The notes below the pieces were generated by a model, which saw only the letters and a program-made list of their open reading frames with translations, was not told the origin of the DNA and did not search any database. A DNA stretch of 64,000 nt, taken from positions 1 through 64,000 of the forward strand of contig JANATG010000003.1 in NCBI GenBank assembly GCA_029449235.1, written 5' to 3'. Origin of the DNA: Linnemannia schmuckeri. Its lineage: Eukaryota > Mortierellomycota > Mortierellomycetes > Mortierellales > Mortierellaceae. This document shows, piece after piece, positions 58,527 through 64,000 of this stretch. Numbering within the stretch: the first letter of the stretch is position 1; the number at the start of each line of letters is the position of its first letter. A program made the position numbers and the translations under genes.

Positions 58527-59643
58527 TTAGTGGTGGTGATGGTGGGGCTTCTGCTCGAAACGGATGCCGCCTAAGTTTGTAATTCATAACGGAGAAAAAG
58601 CGCCATTAGTCTCCAAAAAATAGCTCCTTCCAATAAAGAATCCTTGTAAACAGACACTGCGATAGACTCATTGATAATCCTGTGATGACTTACAGTAGCC
58701 GCATGCGTGGTTACCGGGACGATCCTAGAATGGGAGAGTACGAAGCAAGCGCCACATATGGTTAGTTCAATCGCTCCAAATCCTACTCCATCGACACGGC
58801 AGACAGCAACCGGAAAGTAATCAATCGAAGACATACCAAGTTGATCCAGACAGCGGGGTGTCCCAAGGCTCCTCCGCCACCGTCACATCTTGCGCGACGA
58901 CCCTCTACCATACGGACGGGCTCCTCAGCAATCAACTCAATAGCGGCCTTGGGCTGGGGCTATTTTTATAAGGTAAGCCATGTCGGATATGATCGATGGA
59001 GTATGGTCAAACAATAAAGGAAGGTAAGACATAGATGTTAGTTACATGTCACTTTTGCAGCGAAAAAGATGCCATTCCGTGTTGGTTTAGCGAGCGGGTG
59101 AAAAACGAGTGGTCGTGCGCTGTTGTTACAAGGCAGAACCTGTCGACCGAGTTGCCTAATGAATACGCCATACGTATGTCCCGTACGCAAAAATTGCCTT
59201 GCTATTGAGCTAAGTATATAACTCTGTTGTTGTCCTGGCAATACTTAGGGTACTCTTTCTTAGTTTCCGACTCGCCCTTGATTCCTCCGGAGATTTCAGT
59301 CCGATGGGAGGCAGGTCGGATCCGATGCTAATCTCCGGTCTCCGTTTGTCGATTCTTCGTGTCTTCCCGAGTAGGAATCTCCCATTATTGGTGAACTGAT
59401 GATAGTCTGGCTCTCTCGCTGCTTTACCTGAGCCTCGATATCGGTGTTTTCGAAGCGAGGGCCCTTGAAGGCGTTCTTCTTCTCGATTTGGTTCTCGCTC
59501 CAGGTGGTGGCTCTGTTGGCGGACTGCTTGAGGTCGTCGCGGATGTTGTTGGCGACGATGGCGGATGAGCAGATGGAGCGGGAGGCGATAAGGGAGCGGA
59601 CGGCAGAGATCGCGGGGGTCTTGATGCACTTGAGGGCGTTCAT
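58527..59643 (-). CDS. NDUFS6: Mitochondrial complex I subunit NDUFS6 (13-kDa, zinc)
   Basis: Exons 59643-59428, 58959-58837, 58724-58694 and 58570-58527 encode 137 aa, all joined by GT-AG in phase; the third exon is only 31 nt. The N-terminus (MNALKCIKTPAISAVRSLIASRSI) is a mitochondrial presequence. Then come RATTWSENQ, GPRFENTDIEAQ|PQPKAAIELIAEEPVRMVEG, and the zf-CHCC zinc site: Cys in RRARCDGGGG, His in LGHPAVWINL, and both Cys of HACGYC|G. The subunit binds Zn2+ in the peripheral arm of NADH:ubiquinone oxidoreductase and acts late in N-module assembly. The protein ends FEQKPHHHHH, a natural oligo-His tail longer than I know from the family. The first intron is long (468 bp). Confidence 0.94.
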
Positions 59644-59826
59644 TGGTGGATGCTGTGAAAGGCGGAGGAGAGAGTGGAGAGGGTTGCAGTGAATGGTGTG
59701 TGTAATTCTATTGCTCGGAGATCAGAACAACCTCGGCCTTGGAGTGCTACTGCGATTTCAATCCCAGGAAACAGTACAATGAGCGCGAGAATTACGTCAC
59801 CGAAGTGAATAAATCGTCCCTATCGC

Positions 59827-59935
59827 ACATGTGACCCAGCACTATCCCTTCGTCTGTTTCGGAAGCTTTTTCGCTTCCAATTTTTGCGGGTGGGATATGT
59901 GACTCCCGACAGACGAAGGAATAGGGCATAGTAGC
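59827..59935. other. Hairpin-rich noncoding element next to the Fanzor 3' end
   Basis: A perfect 11-bp outer stem pairs CCTTCGTCTGT (59847-59857) with ACAGACGAAGG (59909-59919). Inside its left part, GGAAGC (59861-59866) pairs with GCTTCC (59873-59878) over a 6-nt loop. A further similarity exists between CATGTGACCC (59829) and ATATGTGACTCCC (59895). The element begins just beyond the last Fanzor codons on their 3' side, where TnpB/Fanzor guide-RNA scaffolds are expected. It could also be a transposon end or a terminator-like structure. Confidence 0.45.
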
Positions 59936-59947
59936 AAGCATGCATAT

Positions 59948-62900
59948 CTAACTATGAATGATATTGCTACGATACATCCTGTAATATGGTGAACTCCTGC
60001 GTTCATTTCTTCCTTGCCTTGTTCTTGGTGTGGACAGATGAAGAACTTGGTGTATCAGCCGTGGGATCGACATCGATGTTGGGACCTCGGCTGAGAAGAT
60101 TGAAGCGGCAAGTCTCTTTCTGGTTGGGCCACCTACATTGGTCGCTGTCGCCATCGACGGACTGGCTGCTGCTGCTCCTCCACCACCACTGCCGTCTGTC
60201 CCATCTCCGCTGCTGTCCATGGCCTCAGCTGATAGTCCGCCTGCTTCTCCCATATTGCCACCACTATCGCCACCAGCAGCGACATCCATCCATGGGTAAG
60301 ACCCACCTTGGCGCCGAGATTGAAGGTAGTGCGGCTGTTGCTGATGGATCAGATGGTTCTTGATGGAATTGTTCATGTTATCGGACGCCATCACATCGCG
60401 CTGCCAGAAACGCTTGCAGATTTTGCAGTATAGGGTTCGCCAGCCCGATGTCGCGCAAACAAAGCCATGGCAGTGTGGGTATCTTTTCGATGAGTAGTAC
60501 TCGTTGATCCCGATGACCAAGTAGCCCAACGAACGAGCCTAAGTGAAGGCAAAAAGATAGAGGTATTATTAGTATGTCGCTGTAAAGAAATGACCTGCTG
60601 AACAGTCGATGCAGCAATGTGCCCTACCAGATTGACGAAAAACGCCTGGAACGTGCCGTCGAGCGATGGCGGGCCACGTGAAGCTACAAATTTGGTCAAA
60701 AAAAACCAACCGCGATCACGACATGTTGGTGCGGCATCCTTGGCCGTCCGACAGATCCACTGATCATCTTTAGCAAACCCTCGGCGACCTTGTAGAACTC
60801 CTCCTTTCGACACACCTGGGCATCCTATTGGTGCTTCCAGTAGTTGGTGTTGTTGTAAAAATCGTCCAAATCATTCTCCAAAGCTCAACGCGCTGCAACA
60901 TACTCGCAAGACGAGGCACCTTCTCCCTTGAGCGGTGGTAGGGTAGACTCGAGATCCTGGATAGTCCTGCCGGTAATCGCCCCAGTAGTGTTCTCCTTCC
61001 GGTCCTCAAGCCAATTGGCAAAGCTGTTTGGTGGTCGCGACACAGCCTTGCGCTTGACCATCAGATCAAAGTACTGAGTCGTCTGAGGCTGCTTGGCAAG
61101 CTTGCGCGCCTTCTGCCTAGCCCTTTGCCGATTGTGATACCCGGGCTTTCGCTTGCCTCGCTTAGTCTTCTTTTTCTTCTTCTGGTCGCCCTCCTTGTCG
61201 AGAGGTCGCTTCAATGTGGCAGGGGTCTGACCAGATGGGAGCGGGACGGTGGCACCGACGATGCAGGAAGTGCCCAAATCAAGCGACAGTGCCGCAACCT
61301 GACTCGGATCAGCAGCCAACAGGCTCTCTACATCCGCAGCTGTGGAGAAGATATTACGAGCCTCGGTTAGGTAACTGTTGGTGCCGCCGATGGTGGTGAC
61401 GAGTGGGTTGGGCAACTTGTCCTCAGGAATATGACGAAACCGAACAGACTGAAGTTCCTTCAGTTTGAACGCCAATAGCTGCTGCAGATGACCATTGATC
61501 CGGATCGAGCCCCTGAGAACATAACCCTTATCTCGCCACTCCTTGGGATCAAAGCTCCCGGCCCGCAGAGGTCCGAGGTGCTCCCGGAGCCCTTCCTTGC
61601 CGTCCTTGCCCTTCACGTTCGTGACCGTTGTTGCCTTGCGGAGGCCTTTGTCGTGCTTGTTTGGCAGGAGACCGACATCCGACAGGAAAGTGGTAACAAG
61701 ACGGCCAGACGTCGTCCTGGCCAACCAGTCCAGAGCGTCAGCCTGCATGAGAACTATGGTTGGATCCTGAAAGTAGCGATCCTTGACCATCATACTCTGG
61801 ATCTTAGCCTTGAGTGTTGGCAAGGCCCAGAACAGTGGAAGAAACTGCCGCTCAGAGAAGCCAATGTAGCGAGCTGCCAGGGGTGAGAGGGGCGCAATAC
61901 GTCTCGATCTGCCGCTGGCCTTATTTAGAAGCATGTAGTTCTCGATGGTAGGTAGCGTCGAGTCGATCTTGGGAAGTACTGTGCCAGATTGGCCATTTGC
62001 TTGTGAGTTGATCTATTGTCAAGGGGCCAACGACGTCGGTTCAAAATAAGTTTTAAAGAGTGCTGCTCTCTTCGCGTGTCGTCCTTGATAAAACTTGGAT
62101 TGACAACTTCACTTTACCTTCTTCTCGAGGATGGCCGAGCCGTTGCGATACATCATTTTGATGGAACGGTAGAGCTGCTTAGTGGTTGGCTCGAGCAAGT
62201 AGCTGGTTGAGTAGGAGACATTGCATTGAGGAAGAGAGGGTAAGGTAATGCCCAAGGAGGTGGCACGTGCAAGCAGCTGGTCGACTTGCCGTTCAATAAC
62301 CGTCTTGGACTTGATCTTGCAGGAGTAGATATGCCCCAGCAAAATCTGGTAAAAAGCGATGAAAGGCTTGTCCATTGCCGACGGCTCAGCATCCTCGTCA
62401 ACATCATCCTCTGCGTTTTCCAGGCCTTCATTTTCAGAGGGAGTGCCAGCGGCACTGTTACTGCCTGCCTGAGAATCCTGGTTAGGTTCAGGCGATGCGC
62501 GAATCTTGGACTCGACGGCGGGGCGCAAAGTGTTCAGGATGGCTCGGTCCTCCTCAGTCGAACCACGCTTAAAGATGGTCTCGATGAACGCGCCCAAAAA
62601 CTTCTGCGCGTATCTTTTCGTAGCTTGTTCGATAACGTCCAAGATGCAGGTAGAGATCCCTTGCTGTTGTTGCTGCTGATGTTGCTGTTGCCGCTTAGAC
62701 AAGGAGAGTTGATTGGCGTCGGTGGTGGTTGCTGCCGCTGCCCGCTTGCTGTTGGCTCTGATCGTGTGGACGGGAAGAGAGACAAGGGAATGCTTCCACA
62801 CCATGGCTTTGATCAGCTGCATCTTGTCCATCTCGCCGACCTTGGGCGGTGGCTTCTTGAGTAGCTCCGTTTTCTTTTGGAGTCGCCGGGCCTCACGCTC

Positions 62901-64000
62901 CCGTTTCTTCTCAGCCTGCCTCCTCTGACCTTGGCTATCGACTGCTGGTACCGCGCCTCTTGCTCCGCCGTGTACGGTTTCCACTAATATTGCCTGCAGA
63001 TAGACGGTGGCCCATGCTGTTGCGGTTCTGATCGTGCCTTAGGCGAGTATCGAGGCCGATGCACCTGTCGCGAGACTCCAGGCCGGTAAGCTGGCTTGTC
63101 GATCACACGGTGTCGTCTAAACTCTTTGTGCTTGCCCTGCCGTTCGGGTTTGGTGTCACTGAAGAAAATCCTAGAATGCGTAAGGAGCAAATTAATAACG
63201 TGTTAGACTATTTGCAAATAATGGGTAAGCTGATTTCAGAAAGTCATGTGGGAGAAGAGTATAATGGGTTACCTCTTGCTGCTCGAGTTTATGCGCTTCT
63301 GTGCCTTGGCCTTGGCATGCTGATCCTTGATCGACTTGTATTGCTGATAGAGCACATCGTACGACATGGAGGGTGGAGGGGAGTTCGTGAGAGGCGCTTC
63401 TGATTGTGCAGTTGACGGCGGATCAGAGATTACGCCCGCTGGAGCAGCAATCTCCTGGGTCAACCTGATAAACATAAGGATAGAAGCCGCGAAATCGATT
63501 TCGTCTTGGTTGCTGCAGATTACGAGTGGACTCTTAAGGTATTCTTGCACCAACGATGGCGCGTCTAATATAGAAAGGGATCAAAAAGAAGTTATAGTGA
63601 GTCTGGCCATGTCCACAATGAAAAGAGACTGCAAGGCATACTAGCAAAATAGTTGTTCTTACCTGTATCTGGTAGATCCTTGATAACTTTGTAGTTTGTT
63701 GCAATACCCAGGGACGGAATGTTCTTGTTATAATCGTTGGAGGAGACGCATGTCAGCGCAGTGAACTTGGTGGTCGACAGACCTGTCTTGTCCAACACCG
63801 TCACCCTGTTATACAAGGACCTTGGTCTCGTCCCGCTTGCCCACGGGACGCCATATCATCTTGACCGAGTCGTACGCGAAAAAGTCAGAATCATGGGACA
63901 GCACAATGTCTATTGGTTGACAATCTGCAGCGAATGCAATATCTGCTCAGTCCGGCACAAACGCGCGTCAAGCTGTTGACTCTGTAGAAAATCGACGAAG
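59948..64000 (-). pseudogene. Degenerate FEN1/XPG-like nuclease joined to a Fanzor (TnpB-like) nuclease, 5' end outside window
   Basis: Reading right to left, the blocks are 64000-63663, 63564-63273, 63170-62118, 62012-60628 and 60538-59948, with GT-AG borders between them. The 5' blocks look like a FEN1/XPG nuclease: SHDSDFFAYDSV (acidic PIN-type core), then TALTCVSSNDYNKNIPSLGI (like the H3TH 'DYnknipgiG' loop). The 62.1-63.0 kb block has a basic helical and polyGln linker. The 3' blocks are a Fanzor: ALSLDLGTS (RuvC-I Asp, 61280-61278), KRGKRKPGYHNRQRARQK, VIGINEYYSSK (RuvC-II Glu, 60502-60500), an ending zinc ribbon (PHC, CKIC) and WQRDVMASDN (RuvC-III Asp, 60397-60395). Breaks: two compensating shifts near 63940 and 63820, TAG near 62987, a shift near 62940, TGA at 60885, TAG at about 60830, a shift with stops near 60700. 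The first zinc-ribbon Cys is Tyr. The locus is not functional as read. Confidence 0.82.
63273..64000 (-). pseudogene. FEN1/XPG-like (PIN + H3TH) part of the fused gene
   Basis: This portion encodes DFLQSQQLDARLCRTE, then in a shifted frame DIAFAADCQPIDIVLSHDSD and FFAYDSVKMIWRP, then back in the first frame YNRVTVLDKTGLSTTKFTAL and CVSSNDYNKNIPSLGIATNY. In FEN1/XPG proteins, an acidic 'EAEA' helix is followed by an 'sxDxDxl.yg' strand and later by the helix-two-turn-helix 'sGcDYl.nipGiG'. The order and spacing here agree. The next exon (APSLVQEYLKSPLVI through NSSSKR) is a linker with DEIDFAASILMFI. The N-terminal nuclease half lies beyond the window edge. Confidence 0.6.

Overview
The window is a chromosome end of a filamentous fungus, most likely an early-diverging Mortierellomycota (Mortierella/Linnemannia-like) species. 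The evidence is short GT-AG introns (mostly 75-150 bp), pyrimidine-rich leaders, fungal chitin synthase, BSD2, AIM25-type scramblase, MIA40 and GRIP-golgin genes, Gln/Asn-rich proteins, and eukaryotic RNA-guided-nuclease (Fanzor) remains. The species cannot be fixed from sequence alone. The left end is a true telomere made of about 75 copies of a 10-nt unit (CCCTAAAAAA, G-strand TTTTTTAGGG) instead of the usual fungal TTAGGG.

From 0.8 to 16.9 kb the DNA is subtelomeric, AT-richer and has no intact conserved gene. It holds a decayed DDE_4-type transposase, a near-perfect 447-bp inverted repeat, two small divergent unknown ORFs (one with an internal TGA, one a Cys4 protein), a pogo/Fot1-type MITE (6507-6949), a complete but inactive hAT element (7220-10999) with terminal repeats, subterminal repeats and an 8-bp target duplication, a second TA-flanked MITE nested inside the hAT, and non-LTR retroelement scraps.

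From 16.9 to 59.7 kb the window is a gene-dense housekeeping segment: an uncharacterised Gln-rich protein with a PEX5/PEX20-like motif (-), phospholipid scramblase/AIM25 (+), a HAD phosphatase (+), an EDC1/PNRC-like decapping enhancer (+), a retroelement relic (-), transcription elongation factor EAF (+), a small Cys-rich tail-hydrophobic protein (-), FAM72 (+), a recently broken chitin synthase (+), GDP-mannose 4,6-dehydratase (+), MIA40 (-), a stop-riddled unknown gene (-), ribosomal protein eS25 (-), BSD2/NDFIP (+), a 1,962-aa GRIP golgin (-) and complex I subunit NDUFS6 (-). Exon-intron structures were joined by hand from GT-AG sites and reading phase.

The right end (59.9-64.0 kb, minus strand, cut by the window edge) is the most interesting locus. 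It carries a degenerate gene whose 5' part looks like a FEN1/XPG-type nuclease (PIN-like core plus H3TH-like region) and whose 3' part is a Fanzor (eukaryotic TnpB) nuclease with the three RuvC acidic motifs still visible. Several stops and frameshifts show this copy is dead or carries sequence errors. A hairpin-rich noncoding stretch follows its 3' end and could be the remains of a guide-RNA scaffold. No tRNA, rRNA or CRISPR array was seen.
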